Positions 38,030 to 49,472 of a stretch of DNA of 64,000 nt are shown here, one piece after another. Location: positions 1,641,034 to 1,705,033 of the forward strand of contig VXAI01000019.1 of the NCBI GenBank assembly GCA_013399305.1, in the 5' to 3' direction. The notes below the pieces were generated by a model. The model did no database searches. It was not told where the DNA came from and was given only the letters and a program-made list of their open reading frames with translations. Both the position numbers and the translations under genes were made by a program. Position 1 is the first letter of the stretch, and each line of letters starts with the position of its first letter. Source of the DNA: Rostratula benghalensis (taxonomy: Eukaryota; Chordata; Aves; Charadriiformes; Rostratulidae).

Positions 38030-38235
38030 GTTCTTGGGAAGTGACAAAAGTCAAACATTAAACTCCAGCATATTAATTAGCCCATTTTCCCAAAAACAAA
38101 TTCTGAAAGACAGTCAGCCAATTACCATATTTTAAGGTAATAATAGAAAAGTTAATACAGACTTGTAAGCACTGCTGTTATTTGCATTTTTCATTATGAA
38201 TTTAATTCTGCAAATTAAATGTTATATTTATATAT
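38030..38235. promoter_or_regulatory. Possible POU/homeodomain enhancer-like block
   Basis: Contains TTAATTAG (about 38073-38080), CAATTA (38119-38124), the exact POU octamer ATTTGCAT (38180-38187) and AATTTAATTC with AAATTAAATG to 38220. Non-repetitive sequence ending at the N gap (38249). It is compatible with a conserved non-coding enhancer; function is inferred from motifs only. Confidence 0.22.
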
Positions 38236-38248
38236 TAGTATACCATAT

Positions 38249-38288
38249 NNNNNNNNNNNNNNNNNNNNNNNNNNNNNNNNNNNNNNNN
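38249..38288. other. Assembly gap, 40 N
   Basis: Forty consecutive N. The left flank is AT-rich (TATATTTATATATTAGTATA), so an AT repeat may have caused the gap. The true size of the missing segment is unknown. Confidence 1.
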
Positions 38289-38427
38289 TGAGGAAATAAA
38301 TATATCCAGTTATTTAATCAGATTGAGTACTGAACTTCCAGAAAATTCTGTAGGAATTCAAAGTTATAATGAGTGGCTAAAAATATGGTTAAGAAAATTA
38401 TTACTTCTTAATTTATTGTATTTATTG

Positions 38428-38453
38428 ACAGACACATTTATTTGTGTGTCTGT
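38428..38453. repeat. Perfect 9-bp inverted repeat near the N gap
   Basis: ACAGACACA (38428-38436), 8-nt loop, TGTGTCTGT (38445-38453), 140 bases after the assembly gap. Confidence 0.88.
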
Positions 38454-39689
38454 AAAAATCTGAAGGTTTAAAACTAAATGAGATTTTTGGGTTTTTTTCA
38501 GATCTAAATGGCTTTAGCTTGTTGAAAGTCCCCATTCTTTTTAGTGGTAAGGCAAGGAGAACCTAAAAAATCATATTTCTTGCTAAAAAGAAAACGAACC
38601 TGAGTGTTAACTGAGAAGCATCCCCTTTGACACATGGCACATTTCTCTTGCATACTTGGAGAAAAAGCAAGAAAATCAGTTTGTCCAGATTTAAAAAACA
38701 TAGAAAGATAAGGAGATTAAGCCATTTCTCCTTTATACCCATTTACCATTAAGCCATTGCTTAGTATATACATCTACAGTAGGAGTAAATTGTTTCAGAA
38801 TATGTGAATGCACATTATTCACTTCCCTCAAATGTGAGATTTCTTTCAACGTCCCTCCCTCCCCCCTTCTTTTCCATTCTGTTGACATCCCTGTTCTATT
38901 TTATAAAAAGTATTTACATGGTCATTAAAATAGAAAAATAGTTGCTTTGTCCTACTGGATCAAGTGTTTATTTGGAAGATTAAACACATGGATTACCATC
39001 TGCCACTCAACCAGACAGATTCAGAAGAGCTTGGCGGTTGAAGTACTGTCTGGGTAGGTGGAAAGCTTCTGTATTTATGTACCCATTGTCTGGCAAGGAA
39101 AATAAATGTGTTTCTCTGCTAAGCAACTTAACCGAGGTACGGGAAAAAAGGGGGTATCTTTTCTCCTGCTGAATTTAAGATTTACTCTTTTGAGTCAAGC
39201 CAGAAAGGTGGATAATTTCACCAGTACTGTTTTGTATCAAAAAATCTAAGATGTTAAACATTTTTGTGAATGCTCATGCAGATTCTGTTGCTGATCTTTG
39301 TTGCGTGACCACTGAAAGATGATCTGTCGCATGAATATATTAATTTAATTTACAAGTCACTAAGAAAGAAATGAGCAGAATGGCTAAGGAAAATCCATCT
39401 CTTCCCAGACATTCAAGAGTTGTAAAAAAACCATACCAGCTCAGAGAAAAAATACAAACTTGTAAGAATTTACTTGGTTACTGATTTTCTATGATTCGCC
39501 AAAAATTGCTGCATAAAACTGCATTTGGGCATGCTGGGTAAGGGTGAGTGATGAGACACAGTAGTCCAAGGCCTGATTGCCAGTGTATTTACTACAATAT
39601 TTTGCAGCATGACAGACAAAGCTGAACTGAGATTTAGTAAGCCCAGAGCAACCACAACAGCAAAACTTGGTGATATGTGTTTAAGAGTC

Positions 39690-39800
39690 ATTTAATTGTG
39701 GTGTTGGGGGATATGGTGTAGGGGAAAACTTTGTAGAGTGAGGTTGATGGTTGGACTCAATGAATCCAAGGGTCTTTTCCAACCTGAATGATTCTAAGAC
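39690..39800 (+). mobile_element. Probable CR1 3' tail
   Basis: GAGGTTGATGGTTGGACTC, AATGAATCCAAGGGTC, TTTTCCAACCTGAATGATTC and a last AAGAC resemble the common avian CR1 3' terminus (GATGGTTGGACTCGATGATC, then TTTTCCAACCT and AATGATTCTATG). Only the non-coding tail is present, so family assignment rests on this short match. The 5' limit near 39690 is a guess. Other avian repeats share similar 3' ends, which is why confidence is below that of the copies with coding remnants. Confidence 0.7.
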
Positions 39801-41579
39801 TTAAGCATATGTTATAAAAGCCTGTCAGAGACATTGGGTGTCATTATGGGCCAAACAAATGGGCCAATGCTGCCTGCACTAGAGAGGGGGGAAAATGTGC
39901 AAATACATTTACTGGAGTGAGAGATTCCACCATAGGAGGATGAAACACAAAAGGCTTAATATCTACAAACTGGGGTAAAGGGAATGAGAGGTGCTCTTAG
40001 GAAACAGAACGGAAAGTGGAACTAGGCCATAACCATAGCATTTTGCAGCAGAAATAGGTTTCTATCCGTGGCAGGTGTGATCACAGCAGAGCTGATATAG
40101 ACACCTCTAAAGCCATCTGATATGGATCCTGCCAAAAATGTGGTATTTGAGAGAAGACAATATGGAAAGCAAATTGTGCTGAACTCTGGTTGCCTCTCAT
40201 CACCACCACGGTTCATCATATATTCCATGCACCTGTGCGAGAAGGTATCTTTGATATGGCTCTGGTTTATGCCAGTGGACAGAAAAAAAAAAGCTGCCTA
40301 CAGAAGCACAACCAGAGGAATGCAGAATTACCTTTTTCCAGCCTGGTCCTGCCAACCATTTAGAAGGACTAGCCAGATATGTGGCCAAGAGTTCTATTCA
40401 GAAGGCTCTCTGCCACATGGCCTAAAGAAGAAAACACAGCTGGTAAATCTGCATCAAGGAAATATTGGCCCTTGAAACCAAAAGAAATTTATTTAGGAGA
40501 CAATGGGTTAAAAGCTCCTGTACACAGTGGAAAGAAATTATTCTCCGTAGAGCTGTCAGTTTATAGGGGCTAGTTCCAGAGCTTTATTATTAGTCTTAGG
40601 TATTAGGTATTTTATTTCCAAAGGTGTCAGTCTGGGTAGACACAATGTTTGAAAGTGTCTTCTGCTTGTGTCACGTAACTTCATAAGTTTCTATCTACTG
40701 CTAACACTATGCTGAGAGTGAAGATACTAAAAGTATTCCACCTCTTGACTCCCAAAATAGGAGACAAATATTAGCATTTGAACATAAAACATCTCCAAAC
40801 AAATTCAATTCTATTTGAGTCATTTTCCTTCAGAATTTTTTAACTATGAAATCAGTAAATACCACTAAGTTTCACAAATTACTAATCACATGAAGGGGCA
40901 GAACAGCATTAAGTGAAATAGTGTTTTATGACAAATCTCTTATTATTCTAGGACTTATCTCACCAATTATTATTAATATTTCACCAACTCCATTAGAAAT
41001 GAAAGACCAGAAAGCGGATTAGAGCTCCTGTCCAAAATAAAGTTAAGCAGATTTTAAAAATCTGTCACAAAACAAAAAATAAGGAAACCCAGTATTAATT
41101 CTCACAGAAGAACTGCCAGGGGCATATTTCAGATTCTTAAACACAGGTGGAAAATGCACTGCATGTTTCCAGTTTTGGTAATATGAAAATCCTACAGAAA
41201 TAGATCAATGATTTCAATATGAAACAATATCTTCAGGCTTCCTTCTTATCTACTCTTCTGCAGCAGCTACCACAGCATTCAATGAGAAGAGAAATGCTGT
41301 GATCTTCTTTTTCTACCTTCATCAATTTTAATGTTTTCTTTTATTATTATGTCTATTAGACCTTTCTGTCAATGCTCAATGTTGGCTTTCACACTCTTGT
41401 TCACAAAGCCCTGAGTGAAAGCATTATGCTGCTAAAAATCTTTTAGATCTACTGCCATCACCTTCGACACTGAGCTTCAATATCCCAATGAGATGTCCTG
41501 GTAGACAACTATATCTCTAATACCATATCACACTTTGTTACAGTTTTTGACATCTTTTGCTCTAGAGAGGATGCAAAAC

Positions 41580-41645
41580 CACTGGATTCATGGAGTCACT
41601 CAAAGCGCAGGCTGGAAGGGGCTGCCAGGAGTTATGGAAAAAGAA
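41580..41645 (-). mobile_element. Possible CR1 3' end scrap
   Basis: TGGATTCATGGAGTCACTC, GGCTGGAAGGGGCTGCCAGG and AG loosely match a reversed CR1 tail (AATCATAGAATCA followed by GGTTGGAAGGGGCCTCAGGAG). It is only about 65 bases long with no coding remnant. It could be coincidence. Confidence 0.35.
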
Positions 41646-41898
41646 CCACATATATTGCCCATATTATAATGAAACATATTAAGCCAGAAGCATTTTTTTT
41701 ACCCAAGAGCCTCTGCTAAGTTAAAATGCAAGTAACAGTCAGGAAAAAACACATCTGAAATTTAAATATTATTGCTATTGTTATCTGCAAACTGTTGTGA
41801 TATTATGATGGTCTCCCTGAAATTTTAGCGTTAAGAAAATGGATCAATTGTGAGCACTGGGAAAAAAAAATGAAAGTGGTATAAATCATGGTACTTAC

Positions 41899-42005
41899 CT
41901 GTGGAAGAATGCCAGTAGCATGAAAGAGGTAAGGTAACTTGTGTCTATTCCCCATGAAAACTCCAGCAGTGATATAAAGCAGCGTTTATCTTGTGATACA
42001 CATCT
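41899..42005 (-). other. Candidate exon, 107 nt, minus strand
   Basis: The minus-strand donor is near-consensus (TTCCACAG|GTAAGTACC). The acceptor is TGTGATGCAG with a branch-like CCTTAAC about 17 bases upstream. Phase 0 in and phase 2 out give 35 complete residues, with QDKRCFISLLEFSWGID and SYLTSFMLLAFFH, somewhat hydrophobic. The last two bases (AG) are completed by the A that starts the next candidate exon at 37695, giving an arginine codon. Upstream in the same frame there is a stop (TAA) in the presumed intron, which would require real splicing. The product is unknown. Confidence 0.25.
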
Positions 42006-42252
42006 CTGCATCACAGGTTGTTAAGGAGACCCACTTTGACAATGTGGCTTTTGAGCATCATGGGTTATCTCCCTCTGGGTTCTTGCAGCAGAAGGCAGTC
42101 TGAGCATCCCAGGAGTTCAGGGGATGCGGTCTCCCAGGCTGCATGGGTTCAGTGTTTGTTACTTACTCACTGCTAGAAAATGCTCCTTGACCCCAGTCAG
42201 GCATTAGCTCCAGACATCATGCAACAATACAGTGTCAAATGCATTTCCTTAC

Positions 42253-42339
42253 ACTTCTCAGCATTTCCTGTTGGTTACCAACAAATACTCCTGATTTTAT
42301 TTCCTCCACTGTGGCTAGACTGTGAAGCAGCAAAACAAG
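42253..42339 (-). other. Candidate exon, 87 nt, minus strand
   Basis: On the minus strand the acceptor is CTTCTAATTCTCTGTCAACAG and the donor AGAAGT|GTAAGG. The interval is 87 nt, phase 0 to 0, encoding 29 residues that include LVLLLHSLATVEEIKSGVF and GNQQEMLRS. The next candidate exon on this strand begins only 247 bases away (42005) with a matching phase, a plausible short intron. No known domain is recognised. Against it: AT-rich DNA offers many such short open intervals, and the upstream pyrimidine tract is moderate. Confidence 0.22.
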
Positions 42340-42991
42340 CTGTTGACAGAGAATTAGAAGTTGTCTTTTTTTGATTATTCTAGTTTCATATATAACTAGT
42401 TTCCTGTATAACCGATTTTCTTGAGTCACAAACAAATAAGCCATTTCCATTATATTCACTGTGTTAGGTAATGAGGCACCTTTTGGTGAATATTGCCACT
42501 AAAAGTGCATTCAGATAGCTCTGTGGTAAAACTTCTCTCTCAAATGTCTATAATTAGTGGTGACATTGACTATATTTCCCTGGAACTGCAGTAAAAATGG
42601 CTAGGTCTGTAGAAATTTTGGTGTGTATCATAATAACATAATATTCCTTTGCCTTACTTTGATGCTAACTGGATGTCTTATATTCAGAAAATTTGAACAA
42701 CCAGTTGTCTTCCCAGTTGACTCAAGCTTGGGGCACATCTATGCAGATGCATTTTCAATGTTATCCATAGGAAGCAGAGTGTCTTCTAGCAATGGTACAT
42801 GATATTCTAACAATTGGAACATGGTGGACTTGGCAGTGTAAAGTTTACAGGTGGAGTAGATTTTAATGTTTTTTTTCCAATCTAAGTGATTATATGAGTC
42901 TATGTTTCTATGAATTGTAGTTAGCTGCAAATAAAATATAATTAAACAAGGAGGACAATTATAAAAGTAAAGAAAAGCAAGATTTGATTCT

Positions 42992-43103
42992 CTGCCTTTT
43001 TCTGTTTCCTTTCTTTCCCCCCCCCCCTTCCTTATGACTTTCTTTCTAACTTTACATGTCTTTTCGCTATTTTTCTTTTATGTTCTTTTCTTTCACCTTG
43101 CAG
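42992..43103 (+). repeat. Polypyrimidine tract ending in CAG
   Basis: About 110 bases of mostly T and C including an 11-C run (43017-43027), ending TTTCTTTCACCTTGCAG at 43103. It looks like an exceptionally strong plus-strand splice acceptor. The bases after it are open for 26 codons in one frame (FDILDEVISLLANGSI, then to a TAA near 43184). No good donor follows, so if used it would be a terminal exon. More simply it is a low-complexity tract. Confidence 0.5.
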
Positions 43104-44376
43104 TTTTTGATATCTTAGATGAAGTGATTTCTTTGCTGGCTAATGGAAGTATTACAGCTTTTGTCAGAATCGTTATATATAATTAATATAATTAAACGTA
43201 GTGACATGTCATATATATCGTTGAACTAAATAACAATTAATAGCTGGAGGACAGCTTTGAAAACCATCTTATATGAAAAGTTTCTCAGATTATTTCTTTT
43301 AAGGGATTTTCATGAACCATCAGTTACTTTTAGTGCAAGGTTATAGAGTTAATGGTACAATTAAGTCATTTGAAGCCATGGAGTAGAATGTGAAATGTCT
43401 CTCAAGTTTTACTACGGAGAACATACATAACAGGCTCTATTGTCAGTCCTGCTGAACATACTTTGTTCTTTCATTCAGCATTTATAGCAAAAACATATCT
43501 GTTTGCTTTCTTCATCCCGTGTATGTCCTTTGCCCCAAAATGACTTGCAGTTGTTTTTTTTTAAAGCATGGCTTCTCATTTCTTTGAAAGCCCTTCTTTT
43601 TAAAAGCAGACATGAATGTAAATTGAGCATTTTATAATTTGGCTTTTTAGCAGACATGGAGCTCCAATAAGTAGACATCCTTGGCCACATTAAAGGATGT
43701 GAAATTATTGTGCTGTGGCATGGATTTCTTGGTACTCAATTGCCTGCATTGCACTGTAACATAATGTTGTTGTATGAAATCCCTTTACCCTGCCTTCCCA
43801 CAATATGTGTCTGACTGTGGTGTTATAATTCACATTCAAAAACATCATAAGAAGCCAAAAGTTAACTTAGATATAGGATGTATACACTCTATACCTAAAA
43901 GTTGATCAAAGAGAAATTAAAAGCCACCAGATTGCAGATCAAGATAACATTGGCAATAGAGGAAACAAGACCAATACAGACTGTTATGACTTAGACAACT
44001 GATAGACAATGCCAAATGTAGAAAGGAGAGGAAATGAGACTTCAAAACTCTAGGGAAAACACCTGAAGACTTGGTAGGAACAATGCCAAAACATTGTGAA
44101 TCAGCTGTCACAATGACACTTGACAAAGAGATGAAATGTAAAAAAAATAACAAGCAGTACTCCAACAGAGGATAAAACGTGGATACTAGAAATTTCCCAT
44201 CTCTGTTGCTATGGAATAAAAAGTTCTGTTTGTATCATTTTTATAATTAACTAAAAGAAACAAAAATATTTCCCTTTCTCAGCAAAACAGTTGTATAAAT
44301 CCTATGAGTGGTAGAGTTGAGCTTCTCAAGTTGTTATTCAGGATTGACTTTATCAGGGAATTGTCTCAGACTGTTA

Positions 44377-44409
44377 ACTTGTCCTTCCTTAGAAATAGGA
44401 AGGACAAGT
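44377..44409. repeat. Perfect 13-bp inverted repeat
   Basis: ACTTGTCCTTCCT, loop TAGAAAT, AGGAAGGACAAGT. The arms are perfect and mixed in base composition, so it is unlikely to be an AT-rich accident. It can form a 13-bp stem with a 7-nt loop. Confidence 0.9.
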
Positions 44410-44586
44410 ACCTTGGTTGAACATTTCTGTGTTTCCTTTAATTGCTTGCTGTGGGCATTATTTCTTGAACTTCCTTTAATATCTATTGGCTGGGATTTCA
44501 AGGAGAACAATGATGTCCAGCGTACCCTTAAGGTGTAAATGAAACCTATTAGAACCAAAGAAATGGGTCACGGTAAGTTTCTTCAA

Positions 44587-44660
44587 TAAGAGCCAAATTC
44601 CCCGCTGGTGTAAATGGGCATCTGTTCCATTTACAGGTTGGATTAAAGGACCTTTATGGA
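44587..44660. repeat. Palindromic ancient repeat relic A
   Basis: GAGCCAAATTCCCCGCTGGTG leads into a perfect 9-bp inverted repeat, TGTAAATGG (44609-44617) and CCATTTACA (44627-44635), loop 9 nt. The layout (AAATTC, CTGGTGTAAAT, CATTTACA) matches an old repeat widespread in reptile genomes whose core reads GGTGTAAATC with a mirrored GATTTACACC. The family name is unknown to me. Two similar relics lie at 53.7 and 60.7 kb. Confidence 0.45.
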
Positions 44661-47290
44661 AGGGAATTTTTAGGTTTTGTAGTTCTGTACTCTGTGAAAA
44701 ATATTGTTGATTCACAGAAAAGTAAACACCGCTTCTTCAAATTAAAACGTGCCCAGTTACATTCACAATTTGATTTCATGCCTTTAGGTGTAAAATGAAT
44801 GAATAAATTGCTGTGTGTGGCTTAAACAACAATGTCTACATACATCTGCATTTTAGGGAGCTAATTGACATTGATGACCAAAAGTCCGTTGGTACATCAG
44901 GGATCTAAACAGTCAGACAGAGATTTTGTGCATCCATCTGAAGAGCTGAGCTGCCAAAGTTGAACTGGAATTGTAGCTGATTTGGCTCTAGACTGACTCT
45001 TAACAAAACAGTGGCAAGACAATTTCCTGCCTGCTCTATATTACCATAGCTCCATTAAAATAGATATACGAAGTGAATACACTTCAACTTAATACTAGGC
45101 CAACATTTTTGTAAGGTTTTTTTGAGTTTATAAGGTTTGGTTTGAGTGAAGGAAATCCTAATTAATTATACACAGATATAAGCTGGTTTTACGTTGTTAA
45201 TGAATAAAACCCCGAGTCCATTCTGTATTTCAAAATATATTACCTTTTTCTCTTCTTTAGAGTAGTCTGTTGTTCACAAACAGCTGACACAACTTCTTTT
45301 CATCATTAGAGTGTTATCCATCAACACTCATGGAAAGCTAAACAGTGGGCTAAATACAAGTATAAATTTTTTGCAGCATTGGAGTTTTCAGACTGTGTGT
45401 CATGTGAATGTAATTAGAACCACAGCCTGCCCTTGATCTGTGGGCTGCTTCCCATCAGCTTCCCTGGGAGCCTCACACATAAATCAATTGATCTCTGCTA
45501 CTACTACCACAATCACTTAACAGTACAACATGGCTGTGCAAACCAGTAATTTGAGTTCCCAAGCTTCGAGTCAAGATATCACAAAAATGTAGTCATGATT
45601 TTTTTCAAAAATACAAATCAGTTTTTTATTTCAGCCATACCCACGTTCCCCTAAAGCAAAGAGCAAAATACATAGGAGCATTCACTGAATTAAAACAGAC
45701 GTATTCCAATATGCTAAACTGCAAGAGAAAGAGAAATAAACACTAATGAAAACTCCGAAATTTGGTTTTCAGATCTGTGAAACTAATATACATACAAAAC
45801 ATTTGATCTGGAGTATGGGTTATTTGTTTGTTTGTGGAATTTGTGAAGGCAATGCAGTGCTTGGATACACCCTAGAAGCCACAAGTCAATACACAGCAGA
45901 GTAGTTGTATCGTTTATTATAAAACAGCTGGGCAGAGTGTTCTGAAAAGGATCTAGATCGAATGCTGATACCAAAGTAAATCAATTTTTATACAGCAGAG
46001 TTTTTACTTCATCAAGGAAATTTTGCCTGGCCTTGCAAAAAATTCTACAGTTGACCTGAAAACTAATAAATACACTCTGTCACCTGCACACACCTGCACA
46101 ATTCCTTATCTGACACACAACTTACCTCTGGGTCCTTGAACTCCTGTTATCTGTTGGTCTTCTTCTACAAATTTATCACTTCCCTCTCCACTGACTAAGA
46201 GGACAGGACCTTAGGAGAATTCAGCAACAGGCCCTGCATGTATTTTAAAAGACATTATAATAGTTTTATTTATGTATTTAAAGTATAATCTTATTTTCTT
46301 TTTCCATTTGCATTGTTTAGAAGAGGGGTAATCTTTCACGCTGCTGACTAAAACTTTCAGCACAGACAGAGACAAAATTACACAGAAGTGACAGAAAATA
46401 AAATCTAGTTTTGTTAGGAAATCTTAATCAAAAAGAAAGGATTTAATTTCCAAACCAAATTGACTGTCCTAAATCTACATCAGACCTTTATTTGGGTGGC
46501 AAGAAGAGGCAAGAAGCTCAAGATGAGTGGTTATGAACTTGCATCAATACTGTGTGGAAGAGAGTGAGGAACAGCACTGTCATGAAACAACACTCAAAGC
46601 AAAACCTTTAGGAGGTATCCTACACAGAAAACTGCCTAAAGATTTCAGCACAGAGCATCATAAACAGAAAATGAATTCTATTTAAATAAATTATGTATTT
46701 ATTTCTAGAAATATAAAATGCACAGATGTAAAATAGTAAGAGATAAAACAGCATTATGCTATTTTTTTTCTAGAATAAAGAAAAAAAATTATGCAGTGCC
46801 TACAATTATTAGAAGATATCTACTGCCTTTCTTCTGGAGTTTACTGTCCTGTTCTCTGAAGTCTTACCTATTTGTTACACCAGATTAAAGAGTTCCAGGG
46901 CTACCATACACCGAGGTTTCCATACAACTCAGCATATTCCCCTGGCAAAAAGAAAGAATACATACCTGTCTGGACATTCAGAACAGGTTACTGGCATCTT
47001 TAAATCCTAAAGAAATGGACACAAGACATGCAATAGAGCTGACATGTCCTGGGTATGTCAGGGTGTCTTGGTATATACTATCACATGCTTATATATTATT
47101 TTCTTAGAATGCTTTGTTAAAGATGACAGCTGAGTCAAACTCTCACTACACTTACATTGCCATTTTAATTCTTTATTTTTTCAATTATGAGTTAGAGCAT
47201 AGGACAGACAAGAAAGAGGGAAAATGGTCAACTGCTAACTTCCCACATGCAGGAATCATAAGGAATATCATGATTTAACTGGTATTCCAA

Positions 47291-47490
47291 AATCATAGAA
47301 TGGTCCAGGCCAGAATGGACATCCAAAGGTCATCTAATCCGACCCTCCCTGTAGTCAGCAAGGACACCCCCAACCAGACCAGGTTGCTCAGGCCCTTATC
47401 AAGCCTCACCTTGAATATCTTCAGGGAAGGGGCCTCAACCACCTCCCTGGGCAACCTCTTCCAGTGGTTCACCACCCTCATAGTAAAATG
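47291..47490 (-). mobile_element. CR1 LINE, short 3' end
   Basis: The plus strand starts AATCATAGAATGGTCCAGGC, a reversed CR1 tail, then continues with AAAGGTCATCTAATCCGACC, CAACCAGACCAGGTTGCTCA and CCCTGGGCAACCTCTTCCAG. The minus strand still reads NHWKRLPREVVEAPSLKIF, the CR1 ORF2 C-terminal motif. Only about 200 bases survive, a strong 5' truncation. It lies about 370 bases before a much older CR1 relic in the opposite orientation, so two widely separated insertion ages sit side by side. Confidence 0.94.
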
Positions 47491-47854
47491 TTGGTGCAAT
47501 AGCATGTGAAACTGAAAGTTAAAGTTTCTTTAAGAAGGACAGGCAGGAGAAAGAAGAAAAAAAATAAGAAAAATTTCCCTTTCGTATCAAGTAATTTAAA
47601 ACAGAGAAACCAGAATAATTTTCATGCATAACTGACGCATTGCTCATGACTTATTAGGATATTTTAACTATTTAAATATCTCTAACACAGCAGATGCAGA
47701 TCAAAGACTAATGAAAATGTAGTTGCAGACAAAGTTTGTTGACAGAGTTCTGAAACAGAAAGTAAGGAAAAGAGGTACAGAAAAGGTTCTATTTTACCAC
47801 TACATCTGATATCTAAAATGTGAGTATTTTATTCTAAGTATGAGTTAGCATCCA

Positions 47855-48690
47855 ATAAAGGTGATCATGAAGTGATAGAGTTCATGATTCTTAGAAAAAA
47901 GGGGAAACTAAATAGAAAACAGAAATTTTCAAGATGACAGATCCAAGTGAACTCAAAAAAATTGTTGTGTAGACTTTATGGGAATGATAATTCTGAAGTG
48001 GCTACTGTATGAAATTACGCAAAGACCATAAATTAAAATTGGCCCAAAGAAGAGGAAGGATAAGCCTAGTAAGAACAAAATTGTGAACTCTTCATTGGCC
48101 TCATACACAAGAAAGAAGCACATCACAAACAAAAACAAATTGTTGTTATTCAAACAGCTATAATAGCACAAAAAATGCAGACATGAAAAGGCCAATTCAG
48201 AAAGGTCAAGGTAAAAAATGTCTTTAAGCAAGATGAAAGTTACCAGAACACATGAAGACAACTGGAAGGGAAAGTTACTAAGAAATAAGGCTCAGAAAGC
48301 TGAAATGTGTTTGGTATTTGATGCTAGTTTTCTCTAAGACAACATTAATGAGCAAGTGGCTAAATAAATAATAAAGTAGTTTCAGATGTTGCAGGAAAAA
48401 ACACCACATTTTAAGAATTTGGGGGACAATAAGAACATAAGTTGAAGCCAACATGGATAATTCAAGAACAGATCATGTCAAGCCAGTTCTGTATTACAGT
48501 GAATAGGCACTGGCAATCAAAATGTTTCTGACATATGAAAAAAAAAAAAAAAAGGTCTAACAAAGAAAACAGTATTAAAAAAAATATTAAGACCATGTGC
48601 AATGAATGTTCTCAAAAGCTCAATTGCAGAAATCTAGACTGAAGGACAACTGGCTGGGCAGTGCCTCCTAAAAAGAAGGTCTAGGTCTGT
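47855..48690 (+). mobile_element. Ancient CR1, ORF2 body, heavily decayed
   Basis: A long collinear CR1 relic. At about 47861 the frame reads DHEVIEFMIL (family form DHEMIEFTIL). Near 48195 GAAAAGGCCAATTCAGAAAG and GTCAAGG match the KARKAK-coding block. At 48446-48490 the frame reads SQHG, stop, FKNRSCQAS, which is reverse-transcriptase motif 2 (SQHGFxxxRSCxTN). At about 48640 GGACAACTGGCTGGGCAG fits the WxxNWLxxR block. Stops, frameshifts and a 17-base poly-A (48538-48554) interrupt it. It resembles the turtle/crocodile CR1 lineage more than the younger avian copies here. Ends are approximate; after about 48690 I lose the alignment. Confidence 0.78.
48538..48554 (+). repeat. Poly-A, 17 bases, inside ancient CR1
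   Basis: Seventeen A interrupting the decayed CR1 reading frame after the RSC motif. It probably grew by slippage after the element died. Confidence 0.85.
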
Positions 48691-49472
48691 TGAATGTGTT
48701 AACAATTTCATGAAATTCCAACATCCTTCTGGGAGGATAGCCCAAAGGATATGTGAAATAATCCCTGTCTCTCTTCAGAACTGGAAGAGCCTTGTCTGTA
48801 GCCTTCTGCCAAGTTTTGAGCTGCCACCTACAAAAAAATATTAATCTCTTCAGTGAAGATCAGAAGAAAGCAGGAGAAGTAATCAGACACCATAACTCAA
48901 AAAAGAACTCAACTGGATAAAACCAGTCCAGTGTTGAAAGGAAAAGGAGAACAATCAGCGGTCTCAAAACACGTAGCAGATATCAAAGCAAAATGAAATA
49001 GTATTTTCCCCTTTCCAAGATACAAAAGGAAGTATAATGCAGCAAGATCAAGGCTAGATTTCAGGGCAGACTGCATAAGGAAAGCAAAGGATAGCAATGC
49101 ATAGAATAAATTGTCTGGAACTATTCATCTTTTCAGGTTTCCAAAAGGCCAGAGGAATATCTGCCAGAAATGAAAAAAGTATGCCTTGAGCAGTCCCCTT
49201 CCATTCCATTTTCCTTTCACTGTATTCAACTGAATCTCAGCCTCAGTGTCCTACACCTTATTGGATACTGAAACTATTTTAAAAATCCCTGAAGTGCAGA
49301 GTACATCTGTTGACAGAGCACATCACTCTCTAAGAACACTGTTCAACAAGAAGTCACTTGTTCATGTTTGCAAAAATTAGAACAAGAATTTGGATTTCAT
49401 TCTACTAAAATGTATAAACCATCTGCTTTAATGTTTATTAGAACAAGAATCAAATAGCTGAAAAACATTCAC

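Noticed and set aside
42030..42200. Possible extra minus-strand exon (ELMPDWGQGAF) with GTGAGTAAG donor
   Set aside because: An in-frame stop lies a few codons upstream and the acceptor is poor; it also falls in the intron proposed for the better candidates.
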